Positions 26,901-34,616 of a stretch of DNA of 64,000 bases are shown here, in pieces. Location of the stretch: NCBI GenBank assembly GCA_021234535.1, contig CM037839.1, positions 23,857,196 to 23,921,195 on the forward strand, read 5' to 3'. Each line of letters opens with the position of its first letter. Position 1 is the stretch's first letter. A program made the translations under genes and the position numbers. Under the pieces are notes generated by a model, which saw only the letters and a list, made by a program, of their open reading frames with translations, was not told where the DNA came from and searched no databases. Source of the DNA: Stichopus chloronotus (Eukaryota; Echinodermata; Holothuroidea; Aspidochirotida; Stichopodidae).

Positions 26901-28157
26901 CCTGCTCATCAAGTGCTATTAATGTTGACACTTTGAAGTTCTAGCTGAATTCAGCTGCTGAGATCTTATTTAGGTTTTCATACTTTAAGCTCTGGAGACC
27001 TCAAATAACTTTTGACCTCAATGAAAAACAATAAGGATCATGTACTCACTCTCACTGTGGACTACCGAAACACAAACTTTGAAGTTCAAGCACCTTTCCC
27101 TTCTTCAGATACTGTGTTTACAAGGTTTTCAAACAATGTCCTCAACTGACCTCACATGGCTTTGACCTCCATCAAAATGGCAGGCATCTTCTCATCAGTT
27201 GCTACCAATGATAAGAGTTTGAAGTATCTCCCTTGATAGTTTTTTGTACTTTAAGCTCTGGAGACCTCAAATGACCTTTGACCTCCCTTAAAGCAATAGC
27301 GATCATTCATTCATGATGGACTACCAACACACCAACTGTACAGTTCAAGCACCCTTCCCTTCTTCAGTGCTTACAAGTCAAGGCATCACATACACACCAT
27401 CACCACTGCATAGATTCCTTGTGTGCCTTTGGCAAGGAACCAAAAACAGGATAATTCAAGGTACTGTACTGTAAGAATGGGATGGATGTTAAACCATCAA
27501 GTCTTCCTGAGCACAAGTTAAAGATTGATTGCTGTAAAGCCTACAAAGGTTTGAAGCACGAAATTTCAAACTTTCAAAGTTGGCGTGACACCAAAAAGTT
27601 AACCTCAAGGCAACTGATCAATGTTTTCTTGACAATAGGAAAAATAATTCTTGGTGTCCTCTAGCGTACCGTACCTGGCTTTGGAGTGACTTCGTAACCT
27701 ACTGTACTGTACTACATGCAATGCAGTCTATTAAGCATTTACGAAATCACACTGGTAGCTGATAGCCAGTGTTAATTTATATTTTAAAAGGGCCACCGAA
27801 GTGGAAAGATGCAACAGAGACTAACACTTAAGCTAATCAAGCAACATACATCACAAGCAAGCAAACAAATTTGTATGTAACTTAGTAAGGCAGAAAGTAA
27901 AAACTAACAATTATGGTATTTGTGGGTACGAATTTAACACCAACAGCTAGTGTGAGCGTGTAAGAGCAACAGTTTCGCTAAACTGTACCGTCAGTATTAA
28001 CTAGACAACTCACGTTGTAAGTGTGAAGTGCTTTTCCGACGCAAGTAATGATGAAATGTTCCTTCCTTTTAGCATGGTATTGTACACGTAGAGGAATGTG
28101 ATTACAAACGAAGCCGAGAGACTGGTATCCGATGAATATTTTACTTCCAGCGTTCAT
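1888..28157 (-). CDS. WDR36: WDR36 / UTP21, small-subunit processome WD40 protein (whole gene, 22 coding exons)
   Basis: Role known for the family: nucleolar scaffold of the UTP-B part of the small-subunit processome, needed for 18S rRNA maturation. Seen here: 22 exons joined in consistent phase give 892 codons plus stop, close to the vertebrate length of about 890-950. Residues about 1-650 form the tandem WD40 propellers, with blocks such as GHSAPP, VRGVAVDSLNQ and CSVRTWDLP; residues about 690-892 are the Utp21 C-terminal domain, with VPKSAPFFLPVISGL, EIRSLSP and FELVQAYISLFLK. Coding exons run 28157-28014, 26335-26308, 25387-25287, 24769-24652, 23339-23207, 22068-22014, 19994-19862, 19027-18852, 18387-18267, 17608-17459, 17080-16932, 14522-14408, 13474-13309, 12555-12447, 10239-10160, 9262-9155, 8782-8682, 6998-6856, 5968-5849, 5376-5289, 2953-2766, 2040-1888. 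All introns are GT-AG. The start ATG has A at -3 and an in-frame TGA 15 nt upstream. No frameshift or internal stop was found. Splice sites are inferred by homology and phase, not by transcript data. Confidence 0.95.
2766..2953 (-). CDS. WDR36: WDR36 coding exon 21
   Basis: Residues 780-842: KAVLKYMMELNPSATDAEIR, SLSPIGGGSQ and NFELVQAYISLFLK. Matches vertebrate ELRSLSPDCGGS and DFELAQAYLALFLK. Acceptor TCCTGTAG; donor GTTTGT after a Lys codon. Confidence 0.97.
5289..5376 (-). CDS. WDR36: WDR36 coding exon 20
   Basis: Residues 751-779: VRKAVVSGSLDLTSDICRLL then LETADREDG. Corresponds to vertebrate VVNLGVLAQKSDFCLKLEEG. Acceptor TTTCCAG, donor GTAAGT. Confidence 0.92.
5849..5968 (-). CDS. WDR36: WDR36 coding exon 19
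   Basis: Residues 711-750: KRNKPKEPLKVPKSAPFFLP then VISGLEPSLKVPNE. Nearly identical to the vertebrate NKPKEPPKVPKSAPFF motif, diagnostic of the family. Acceptor ACGTCAG, donor GTAAGC. Confidence 0.97.
6856..6998 (-). CDS. WDR36: WDR36 coding exon 18
   Basis: Residues 663-710: SSVTEFRSPEQISADLVTLS then VLPNSRWQSLTNLELIK. Start of the Utp21 C-terminal domain (vertebrate QLVTLSLLPESRWKNLLNLDVIK). Acceptor TTGTTAG, donor GTCAGT. Confidence 0.96.
8682..8782 (-). CDS. WDR36: WDR36 coding exon 17
   Basis: Residues 629-662: SNRTLYSHVSLHPLPLDYEP then KVILMPGACLDNE. Matches vertebrate SNISLYSVVSLRPLPADYVPSIVMLPG. Acceptor CACCTCAG, donor GTTTGG. Confidence 0.93.
9155..9262 (-). CDS. WDR36: WDR36 coding exon 16
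   Basis: Residues 593-628: VDCFLVDAAVTSLCMSPTNA then YLATTHVDDLGIYL. Matches vertebrate MSPTGDFLATSHVDHLGIYLW. The Trp codon is split across the next intron. Acceptor GATCAG, donor GTAATC. Confidence 0.96.
10160..10239 (-). CDS. WDR36: WDR36 coding exon 15
   Basis: Residues 567-592: TFSADARWLISASMDCSVRT then WDLPTS. This is the most conserved WD blade of the family (vertebrate SPDGRWLISAAMDCSIRTWDLP). Acceptor CTCGCAG, donor GTATGC. Confidence 0.96.
11113..11978 (+). mobile_element. 5'-truncated non-LTR retrotransposon (LINE) 3' end, in WDR36 intron 14
   Basis: The plus strand encodes about 187 residues (11120-11683) of the end of a LINE reverse transcriptase. Landmarks are VIDCDLNWKEQI, then YNSLVFPYINYCLEVWG, then QKKAIRVVY, the usual C-terminal signature of CR1/Jockey/L2-type elements. 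The catalytic YADD region is absent. A short AT-rich 3' UTR follows, with AATAAA and a (CAAA)n tail at about 11955-11978. It lies antisense to WDR36 in the intron between exons 14 and 15. The Met at 11120 is only the first in frame, not a real start. Clade assignment is uncertain; a dead 5'-truncated insertion is the simplest reading. Confidence 0.88.
12447..12555 (-). CDS. WDR36: WDR36 coding exon 14
   Basis: Residues 530-566: SMLALAMDNFSIYVVDVE then RRIVRKYQGHQNVISDM. Matches vertebrate GLALDDFSISVLDIETRKIVREFSGH. Acceptor CGCCTAG, donor GTAGGT in phase 0. Confidence 0.95.
13309..13474 (-). CDS. WDR36: WDR36 coding exon 13
   Basis: Residues 475-529: HAKPVRGVAVDSLNQVVMTS and ADQKLKFWLF, matching vertebrate KGSVRGVAVDGLNQLTVTTG. 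Acceptor CTGCACAG, donor GTATAT, split codon with exon 14. Confidence 0.96.
14408..14522 (-). CDS. WDR36: WDR36 coding exon 12
   Basis: Residues 437-474: AVDITTCGNFVLIGWNSGHV then NIQSGIYRGNFGKEK. This matches vertebrate AVDITSCGNFAVIGLSSG. Acceptor TTCGAAG, donor GTAGAG. It does not begin with Met, so it is easily missed in an ORF scan. Confidence 0.95.
15715..15905 (+). repeat. diverged copy of the hairpin-ended repeat family (WDR36 intron 11)
   Basis: The segment containing CTCCACCAAAAGCACTAGGG and GTCCAAGTTTCCATTCCTG resembles the unit seen at 62.08-62.17 kb. It ends in an imperfect hairpin, GGTTATGAT, loop TATC, ACAGAAACC (15873-15894), followed by an A-rich stretch, as in the 62-kb copy. 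Confidence 0.6.
16932..17080 (-). CDS. WDR36: WDR36 coding exon 11
   Basis: Residues 387-436: SDWDSLVACHHGSPLVTTWDY and ELGDDLGAQAT. It matches vertebrate ESDWDGIIACHQG, the start of the second propeller. Acceptor TTGATAG, donor GTGAGT. Confidence 0.95.
17459..17608 (-). CDS. WDR36: WDR36 coding exon 10
   Basis: Residues 337-386, starting QDSSLKSFSTFHESLNRDFG and including the basic linker KKSGKRLKNKAEHHKL between the two propellers. Acceptor TTTCACAG, donor GTGAGT. Confidence 0.94.
18049..18202. repeat. degenerate 24-bp tandem repeat, about 6.4 copies (WDR36 intron 9)
   Basis: Units of the form CACATAAACTGGCATTTGC follow each other at 24-bp spacing with about 20 percent divergence. It lies between exons 10 and 9. 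No function inferred. Confidence 0.8.
18267..18387 (-). CDS. WDR36: WDR36 coding exon 9
   Basis: Residues 297-336: TWVFDQSDGSGRLLRRRCGHS then YGKDGRNIISAG. Matches vertebrate IWIFDGPTGEGRLLRFRMGHSAP. Acceptor CCCAAAG, donor GTAATT. Confidence 0.95.
18852..19027 (-). CDS. WDR36: WDR36 coding exon 8
   Basis: Residues 238-296: GEPIMATGSPVGHIAVWNL, QMRNAHTGSVTGMAFLHGEP and NSPDNNLK. It joins exon 7 through a split Asp codon. Acceptor ATTTCAG; the donor GTTGGT is weak. Confidence 0.96.
19862..19994 (-). CDS. WDR36: WDR36 coding exon 7
   Basis: Residues 194-237: APAIDVVAVGLENGKIVVH, then DWGPVTAVAFRT, a strongly conserved block in the first propeller. Acceptor ATGCAG, donor GTGAGC. It lies 267 bp downstream, in gene direction, of the CAT/CAC array. 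Confidence 0.96.
20262..20980. repeat. 719-bp CAT/CAC trinucleotide array (WDR36 intron 6)
   Basis: About 240 consecutive triplets are almost all CAT or CAC on the plus strand (ATG/GTG on the gene strand). After the first few triplets the plus strand contains no G. Two CAA interruptions at 20313-20315 and 20484-20486 are exactly 171 bp (57 triplets) apart, with similar flanking CAT/CAC order, so the array grew partly by long-unit duplication. Long ORFs here (His, Ser/Pro, Asp/Gly or Met/Val runs) are artefacts of triplet composition. It lies inside the intron between exons 7 and 6. Confidence 0.97.
21535..21700. repeat. decayed tandem duplicate of the WDR36 exon 6 donor region
   Basis: This plus-strand stretch, with CATTCCCAGGGTAACAG and CTCACATGTTCTAAAA, aligns to 21900-22035, which has CATTTCCAGGGTGGCAG and CTCACCTGTTCTAAAA. 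The latter spans the exon 6 donor. The offset is about 360 bp. The duplicate keeps a GTGAG after AGAACAT but no coding match, so it is probably a dead copy. Confidence 0.6.
22014..22068 (-). CDS. WDR36: WDR36 coding exon 6 (55 bp)
   Basis: Residues 175-193, ALVHSFEGWGSPITVLEQ, equivalent to vertebrate LLYTFPGWKVGVTALQQ. The acceptor follows a 13-T polypyrimidine tract and the donor is GTGAGC. A decayed duplicate of the region around this donor lies about 360 bp downstream in the next intron. Confidence 0.93.
22732..22955 (-). mobile_element. tRNA-derived SINE (WDR36 intron 5)
   Basis: On the minus strand a tRNA-like head carries an A box, TAGTTCAGTTGGTAGAGC (22947-22930), and a B box-like GGGCTCAAATC (22903-22893), spaced as in a tRNA. 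The acceptor stem is not closed and the B box is degenerate, so it is not a functional tRNA. A non-tRNA body of about 140 bp follows, then a GAAGAAG-type tail at about 22750-22732. This head-body-simple-tail layout is typical of SINEs. Target-site duplications were not obvious. Confidence 0.7.
23207..23339 (-). CDS. WDR36: WDR36 coding exon 5
   Basis: Residues 131-174, including ITCLLHPTTYLNKILLGS and GTMQLWNVKRN. It matches vertebrate SAILHPSTYLNKILLGSEQG almost residue for residue. Acceptor TTTGTCAG, donor GTAAGT. Confidence 0.95.
23487..23785 (+). mobile_element. fragment of the TA-flanked inverted-repeat transposon family
   Basis: Starts TA then AAGGAGGATAGGTGGTTG and is alignable over about 300 bp with the left part of the element at 34619. 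Shared blocks include TTAATAGATTTGTGGTA-like and TGACAAATT-like segments. The right terminus was not found, so the copy is truncated. It lies in WDR36 intron 4. Confidence 0.7.
24652..24769 (-). CDS. WDR36: WDR36 coding exon 4
   Basis: Residues 92-130: AIHVYKGHERNIHLLMPFG then EHLISVDDSSNLKIWNKETE. This is a WD40 blade with GH and IW ends. Acceptor TTCTTTAG, donor GTAAGT, ending one base into a Glu codon. Confidence 0.94.
25287..25387 (-). CDS. WDR36: WDR36 coding exon 3
   Basis: Residues 58-91, containing DDVTCLATDARRAYTAYGN, which matches the vertebrate ICCMAADGRLVFAAYGN block. The acceptor is GACCAG and the donor GTAAAT. The first two bases complete the Ser codon begun by the microexon. 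Confidence 0.92.
26308..26335 (-). CDS. WDR36: WDR36 coding exon 2 (28-bp microexon)
   Basis: Only 28 bp, encoding GSKLELLAV plus the first base of a Ser codon. It has a TTTTCAG acceptor and a GTAAGT donor. It is required to join exon 1 in phase to exon 3 and matches the vertebrate QKLSLVAVSNS segment. An ORF scan misses it because it is so short. Confidence 0.85.
26880..27450 (+). repeat. array copy of the hairpin-ended repeat family (WDR36 intron 1)
   Basis: About three diverged units of roughly 140 bp carry GACCTCAAATGACCTTTGACC-like blocks (best at about 27267). A CACA-rich stretch follows, then the hairpin GATTCCTTG, TGTGCCTTTGG, CAAGGAAC (27413-27439). It matches the end of the 39-41 kb array. 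Confidence 0.8.
28014..28157 (-). CDS. WDR36: WDR36 coding exon 1
   Basis: Residues 1-48, beginning MNAGSKIFIGYQSLGFV and ending FIITCVGKALHTYN, which matches the conserved vertebrate block TTCVGKSFHTYD. Donor is GTGAGT after a complete codon. An in-frame TGA lies 15 nt before the ATG. Confidence 0.93.
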
Positions 28158-29820
28158 TGTGATTGAAAGTCAAGAAATCAAGAAATCATGTTGCACTGCT
28201 ACTTTCACGCAAAGTAGGTAACACTCCCATACTAAAAAACCTCATTGACTTATGTTGACCGTACGTGGCATGGCTAAAGCACGGAATCGTATAACAGACA
28301 TGAAAAAAAAAAATTACTGAACAAAGTAAACTGCGTTCTCTTCTTTTTTCTTTTTTTAGACAAACCAACGGCCCCTTTGAATGATTTTAATCTCGATTTA
28401 CCAGCCATACCCAGTGATCATAATATACCGAAATTCGGAAGGAACACTTTCATACCATAGGCGTTATACTGAGGCGTAGCTAGCTGTTAGGTAAGTTCTT
28501 GCCATTGATATAAGTCCCATTTTCTTATCAAACCAAATTTGTCGGTACACGTCATAACCGGTACAGCACCGGTCTCGTTCTTCGAATGTTTACTAAACTT
28601 CTTCTTTTGAATACGGTGAGACATCCAAACAAGGACATTAGTACACCACGTACGCGCCGTGAGGTCGGTCAAACCCTCAGCGAATTAAACTAAACTAATT
28701 TACTTCTCTAATTTTGTGAGATATTTCCTGAAAATGAGAACTGTAATTTACATGCAAAAGAAATGTATCTTTTTAAAAAACAGTGGAAGCGATGGTGGAG
28801 AATTACTTTGAAGTTGAAATTGCGCCAAGCAGCATGAAAGAAGTTAGAACGATTTTGGACTTACCTTGCCCGCATACCAATCCCTTCAAACAATATACTT
28901 CACACACACACACGCGCACACACACACATACATGCAAACACCCACAAATTTTCTGTAAATTTAAGCAAGGCCGGCATGTGCAACCTTCCGTCTTATTACT
29001 TTTAAAAAGTTCGTCAATTCTATTACTTTTAGAACGTCAGTTCTACTGTTTGAAACTACGTCAGTTTCATTTAAAAATAAAAAATAGTTGGAAAAGTTTC
29101 ACCATGCAACTGACAAGCATGTGTTGGACAGGCGTCCCTCCCCCCCCCCCCCCATAAAAAAGTCTAGGGGTATCTTTAGCAGTCCCACTTCCCCCTACTA
29201 TTTGCCAACTGTTCCAAGAATAAATGAAACAGGATGAATAATTCAGTATGATTATTGTATCTTCTCAAACCATCTGATATGTACTACCATTTTCATACAT
29301 TGATTTTGATGTCATTCTTCCTAATTGGGAAATTGCAAGCATGAGATCCCTATTTCAAGAGTGGGTACATGCAGCTTTGAACACCAAGGAAATGCCGTTT
29401 CCCACCATCTCTAAGATTTGCAAAAGCTAAACATGTTCTTTTACACTCCGGGCCAAAGGTGTTGGCGCTGCTCTTAGACAGTCCTGACCGAACCCAGGCC
29501 CCCTACTATACTTTTTAAACTTTATTGTAGGTAAATGTGTGCAAGTGTCAAATTAAGTCAATGTTTGCACCATGATCTGACAACCAAGAAGGGCAAACAT
29601 GATTCTTTTTAGCCAAAGAGAAGGGGGTGCCCCATTCCTTAGACCTCATGCCACACAGGCCCATCTGTGGACTGACTGATTTGAAATTCTAGGTTATGCC
29701 TTGGTAGGGCAACACCCCTCCCCTTATACCCCTCCCCAGGTCGGCGGTCAAAAATAGGGACGATTAGTCGATTTTCCCCTTCATACAAACCTGGCTATAC
29801 CCCTGCACACAGTATGAATA
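28158..29820. other. WDR36 upstream region, no clear gene
   Basis: Contains the unmarked WDR36 promoter, the weak uS14-like match, a CA/CG dinucleotide stretch at about 28900-28935, a C run at 29143-29153 and repeat-like sequence. A good minus-strand donor, GCAAG then GTAAGT, sits near 28866, so a noncoding upstream exon is possible but unproven. Confidence 0.3.
28487..28672 (-). pseudogene. possible uS14 (RPS29-like) ribosomal protein remnant
   Basis: A 61-codon frame upstream of WDR36 contains CTDKFGLIRKWDL, which resembles the RPS29 core CTNRHGLIRKYGL. The RPS29 zinc-binding cysteines other than one are missing, and the frame ends right after this region. It could be a decayed retrocopy or a chance match. 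Confidence 0.2.
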
Positions 29821-30029
29821 AAATTTGACGGGGACAGGAGAGTCGGCAGCCATCATCCATATATGTTCCTATTTTACAAAATTTTACTCTTATCACATGG
29901 ATTGTCCCATATCATTTGAAATTTGTGCCATTGCACTTCCATCGTGTTTTATCCTGGCTACTTCAACATTTTACGTTTTTTCAATAAAATTATTCAACCG
30001 TCACTGCCCACGACTCATTAGTCACTCTT

Positions 30030-31170
30030 CCTTCGTTTGGTTGAGAAAAAAATCCGCTATATCGTGGAATATTAAAACAACTGATTGGTTTACTGCTAAT
30101 AAATTACACCTAAACTCTAAAAAATCCACGGCAGTCCTTTTTCGCCCATATCAGAAAAAGGTTGATAAAAATGTCAATGGTATTACGTTGTTGAATAATT
30201 TTATCCCCTTTGCTGAATCTGCACTATTTTTGGGTATTGTAATTGATTGTAATTTAAGCTGGTCTCACCACATTGATTCAGTATGCAGGAAGCTTGCCAG
30301 AGGCAATGGATTTATTCTGAAGATTAGTCATTTTTTACCTAAAAATATCCTTCTAACTATCTACAATTCCCTTGTCCTTCCCTTTATTTCTTACTGTGCA
30401 ATTGTATGGGGTAATGCGTCCGCAGTCCACATTAATAAAATTTTTGTCATTCAAAAACGAATTTTTCGTGCTATTGATCACAAATCAAATCTAGACCACT
30501 TTAGACCAATATTTTACCGTTATAACTTCCTTACAATATCTGATATTGTGAAGCTTCAAATTTCAGTATTTATGTATCAGTTTTCTAAGAATTTACTTCC
30601 CAGTTCATTTGGTAATTTTTTCTCCGCTTATAGTCACAGCTACACCACTAGATACAACTCGCATTATGTACTGCCTTTTTATAAACTCAGTCTTAGTCAA
30701 CGAACTATCAGATTCATAGGTCCCGTTACGTGGAATGGTATCCCAACCCACATTAAAAATTCCTCTTCTGTTTCTTCGTTTAAACGACAGTTTAAAAACT
30801 ACCTTTTAGCTGGTTACAATTAGTTTTTTGTTTTGCTTTGCTATGTCCCTATCGTTTCACATCTTGGTTCATCTTGGTAATTTAAGTTCCTCCATTCTTC
30901 GGATGGTCATGTTTCTTTTCTATTATTGTTTAGTGATATACATGTTTCTATGTCTGTCGTTCCAGGGGAATCACTACCACAAGCTTTTGGTAGCTTTCTT
31001 GTGCTTCCCCCCAACCATGATTATTAACTTTTGTATATCATCATGTTGATATTGTTTATTGCCTGTTTGTATTTCCATTCTTAAAACTTGTTCTTTTTGT
31101 TCCAATATCAAATTGTATAACTTGTTACTTATGGTATATAAGGTTGAAATAAATGTTGAGAAAAAAAAAA
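30030..31170 (+). mobile_element. 5'-truncated LINE with reverse transcriptase C terminus
   Basis: An open frame ending at 30823 encodes the post-catalytic part of a LINE reverse transcriptase: WFTANKLHLNSKKS, then ALFLGIVIDCNLSW, then IYNSLVLPFISYCAIVWGN, then QKRIFRAI. The YADD core is missing, and the first about 70 residues of the open frame look like unrelated 5' flank. A roughly 340-bp 3' UTR runs to AATAAA and a poly(A) at 31161-31170. It is longer and less decayed than the 11-kb fragment and only distantly similar to it, so the two come from different LINE families or old subfamilies. Orientation is plus, between WDR36 and the SLC35G gene. Confidence 0.88.
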
Positions 31171-33090
31171 TAACAATTAAAACAGTTTCAATAAAAACAG
31201 TTTCAATAAAAACACTTGCAACTAAATTATAAAAATGGACATAAAAATTGTGGAAACCCTTACATACCAGCATAATAAGAAGCAAAAACAATGGAAAAAT
31301 CAACACGAAAAAGAAACCAAACAAATGAAAACACACACTGCCCTCTCCTCAAAATCACCACCAACACGGAACCAAACAGTTATATTTTGTTTGGAATTGT
31401 GTTTCTATCTATTACTCTTTTGAGATATGGCTTGTCAAAGATTGATGAAAATGCAAATATGACGATGTGGAGCGTTGCAAACAGTCAGTATTACGTTTGT
31501 TAGGTCTATATACACTCTCTCCTAATTACTGGGTTGCATATCAGTGAGTGATATCAATATTATTGAGAGAAGGAAATATATGCTTCCAACATAAAACCCT
31601 CCGGGCGTATAAAATTCTTAATTGTCATTGAAATAATGGTTTAGTAAACAAAGGGGACAATATAAGACTTATCATAAATGTCAATTCTTGACGTCACTAA
31701 TTTTGCTTGCTTTGCCAACGTTTCTTCATGATGGAGGTGTGAGATCACCCAGTCCTCACAGAATATTAGTTAAAATCATGTCTCCAGAAGACCTTTTCTA
31801 CATGATAGAACATGACGTGATAGCCAGATACGCCATAGTGGTTAAGGGTTGTCCTCTAGAGAAAGGATAAACATGTATGATATCATGTGAGTGTGAGGAT
31901 TGGCTGATGAGATAGGAATTTGCCTGTACAGTTGTCAATTATTTTGATGGATTTTGATGTAATATGTGGCTATTTTCAACATTTTCAATTATTAATACAG
32001 CCACTACTCTAAATGTCATTTCCATGTCACACGAACTTTAAATATTAACAATCAATGAGTGATATCAGAGACATGACGTATAGATGATGATAGGCTGGGT
32101 TGAAATTAATGTTTAGGTTCTTCGACGATTACATTGTAAAATGTGTGTTCCCGATTGAGTAAATGATCGAGGAATAATGGAATCGGCTACAACGGCCTGG
32201 ATAGAAATCTCAATTTTACGGTAAGAGGTCAGGAAAGTCTGGACCTTACGCTCAATGAACTGAACCTAGGATTTTTATTTTGGGGATACACTAAGTTCAG
32301 TCAATAGTGTCTTCCATCTGAAGGATTTACATAACAATAGTGCTCTCAACATGGTGCATGAGTTTTTTTTTACCAAAATCATCAAGAAATGAGCAGCCAC
32401 AACTGATCAATTCTGGAAATTGTTGAAGGTGGCTGCACATGCAACCTCGTCAATCCCCCCCCCCCCCCCCCCGCGCCCACACACACACACACACACCTGG
32501 ATACGCCATTGTTAGTTACATATAACACAGGTAACTTTCGCAACCGTTACGCAGTTTAACAAAAAAAAAAATTCATATACGTTTGTTCTTTTGTTTTTGA
32601 TCTTCATTTAAGCTTGATAAAAAATAATCCGTTTTTAACAATAGATCTAATACTTTTTACATTAAAGATTCTCCAACATTAAGCGAGTGAGTTTGGAAAG
32701 TTTGGTAGAACTGATTGATTGGTATTGCTTGATCCAGTCAGCTCTAGCCTCTATTGTAAGACCTATAGTACCTATACTATTGAATGCTGAATGGACAGGA
32801 AGGCAGAGTATGTATCTTTTACCAATGAACGTGGTAAAAGTTTACAGCATGGAGCTATTACAAGTCTGCAATAGCTCCATTGTTACAGTCTACTTATATA
32901 ACGTCACTGTAACTTAACATGGAAACGTAATAAAAATGATATTCATAATTCTGAAGATAAGCATCTTGTAAGACACTTCGAAAATTTTATAATGGACGCA
33001 AAATTATTTTCCACAATTATCTTTCCTTAATGACTTTTTTTTTTAATTCACAACCATAAATGTTTAAAAATGAAAAGATGAATACGTGGC
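31171..33090. other. intergenic, between LINE and SLC35G-like gene
   Basis: Holds dispersed repeat copy A (31735-31930) and an 18-base C run with an adjoining (CA)n microsatellite at 32455-32496. I see no exon. Confidence 0.6.
31735..31930 (+). repeat. dispersed repeat, copy A
   Basis: Aligns with 37690-37865: both carry AATCATGTCTC, ATGATAGAACATGA and GATATCATGTGAG followed by GAGGATTGGCTG in the same order. Family unknown. Confidence 0.7.
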
Positions 33091-33097
33091 GAACTCT

Positions 33098-33103
33098 TTT
33101 TAT
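33098..33103 (-). terminator. polyadenylation signal of SLC35G-like gene
   Basis: AATAAA on the minus strand, about 112 bp beyond the TGA at 33217-33215, a typical distance for a short 3' UTR. Confidence 0.65.
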
Positions 33104-33214
33104 TCGTAGTATGTTTTCGTATTTATACCAACAATGAATAGCGCCATAAAGTCTTCGAAAGTTTTGATCTCTTTCGTGATACTACCCCTTACAACCGTCA
33201 GGCTCTAACCTTCG

Positions 33215-34204
33215 TCAGATATGTTCTATTCCAGACGAGATCTCACAATCGTCGGGGTCGGTGACGATGTCTTGCCGCGCAGATGGTTTCGATTTTTGAA
33301 GAGCGATTCCGATCGAAGCCACGAAAATCGCCGTCGCTCCGAAAGCTGAAAAGATATCAGGCGCCTCCCCTAGAAAAATGAACTGCGCTGCAAACGCCAA
33401 TAAAATGTTGAGCGTTAACGCTACCGTCACTCGAACGGGTTTTTCAACTTTTAAGGCTTCGATGAGTAGAGTTTGGCCTGCAAAGTTGAAAACTCCTGTG
33501 AGAAGAATAAAAAGCCGTGCTAAGCCACAAGGAGGAAAACTCCATTCGCTTAAAAGAAAATTCATGAAAGCAGGAATCGCGGTGCCTGCGACTGCGTAGT
33601 AGAATAAAATAGACATTGAATGGACGTTTCTCTTGGAGAGAAGTCTGGACTGAACGAAGCTCACTGCCGTAACTATGGCAGCAGCGAGGGCAAGTACGCT
33701 CCCGACAAAATGACTACTGTCTTCTTCATTGTCGGATTTCCCGGGGAATATAAAGGGTGGTTGCGAAATGAAACAAACCCCGGTTAAACTCACCAACGAG
33801 AACAGCAGTTCCATTTTCGTGAATTTCTCTTTCAAGAACATTTTCCCTATAACGCCGGAAAATACAGGCATGCTGTTGAAAACAGCGGAAGCACTCCCCA
33901 CATCGGTGTAACTGTAAGCAAACATTATGAATACGGTACTAGCAGTCGCAAAGAGACTTCGAACAGCTAGAAGTTTGCCTTCCTTTCGTGAGTCTTTCCA
34001 AAGATATGTTCCGTCTTCTCTGTATACGAGACTCGGCATCGAGCACATTAACACGACTGCCATTCGAATGCTGGTCAACTGTAGCACACTGACTTGGTCT
34101 ATGGCCAGTTTCACAAATAAATCCGTCACTGTGATGAGAACAGCGCAAATAAACGCGTAAATCAGGCCGCGTTTGCTGAAGAGGCGTTTCAAGACCACCG
34201 GCAT
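33215..34204 (-). CDS. SLC35G1-like EamA/DMT-family membrane transporter, intronless
   Basis: A single uninterrupted 329-codon frame. Known for the family: drug/metabolite transporter superfamily proteins with two EamA domains and ten membrane spans; in mammals SLC35G1 acts at ER and plasma membrane, substrate unsettled. Seen here: ten hydrophobic segments near residues 14-34, 38-60, 78-98, 104-121, 132-150, 167-187, 197-217, 228-250, 256-277 and 282-303. A polar acidic loop (residues 155-166) separates the two EamA halves, and the tail is hydrophilic and acidic. LTSIRMAVVLMC and LIEALKVEKPVRVT are typical SLC35G blocks. Full family length. The start is firm: an in-frame TAA lies 6 nt before the ATG and A is at -3. 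It has visibly more CpG than its flanks. Paralogue assignment within SLC35G is uncertain. Confidence 0.92.
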   Translation of the reverse strand: MPVVLKRLFSKRGLIYAFICAVLITVTDLFVKLAIDQVSVLQLTSIRMAVVLMCSMPSLVYREDGTYLWKDSRKEGKLLAVRSLFATASTVFIMFAYSYTDVGSASAVFNSMPVFSGVIGKMFLKEKFTKMELLFSLVSLTGVCFISQPPFIFPGKSDNEEDSSHFVGSVLALAAAIVTAVSFVQSRLLSKRNVHSMSILFYYAVAGTAIPAFMNFLLSEWSFPPCGLARLFILLTGVFNFAGQTLLIEALKVEKPVRVTVALTLNILLAFAAQFIFLGEAPDIFSAFGATAIFVASIGIALQKSKPSARQDIVTDPDDCEISSGIEHI

Positions 34205-34616
34205 TTTGAATTATGGTTTCCACTGTCTAGAGACAAAATATCATGGAACACTGTCCAGACAACAACAAACCGTTTTCTTTAGCACAGTTTAGATGCGACA
34301 CCACCGCCTCCATTGGGTCATCGGTTATGCACACATAGGATAGCTACATGGTATTTCTGACCCACACAGCAAACTGTGAACTTTGCTACCAATCGTTCAG
34401 CCTTCAAAACAGAAACGGCAAGTACGCGTGTGGAAACATTTGGTTTACCGAGGCCTGCAAATTTTCTTTATGCTCTTTAACGGCGTAGTACTGTCCTTCC
34501 TTACCACGCTTAAAACAAAAAACACTTAAATTGACAACACACACCTGAAGTTCCTAATCTCTAGGCCTATCTGATCATAAACTGCTCGCAAGGCCGGATC
34601 CAAGGTTTTTGGATAC
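34205..34616. other. upstream region of SLC35G-like gene
   Basis: Presumably contains its promoter. I found no clear TATA box or exon. It is bounded by the inverted-repeat element starting at 34617. Confidence 0.4.

Noticed and set aside
33378..34160. Plus-strand frames of 60-77 codons at 33.4-34.2 kb
   Set aside because: Antisense shadows of the SLC35G-like coding sequence.
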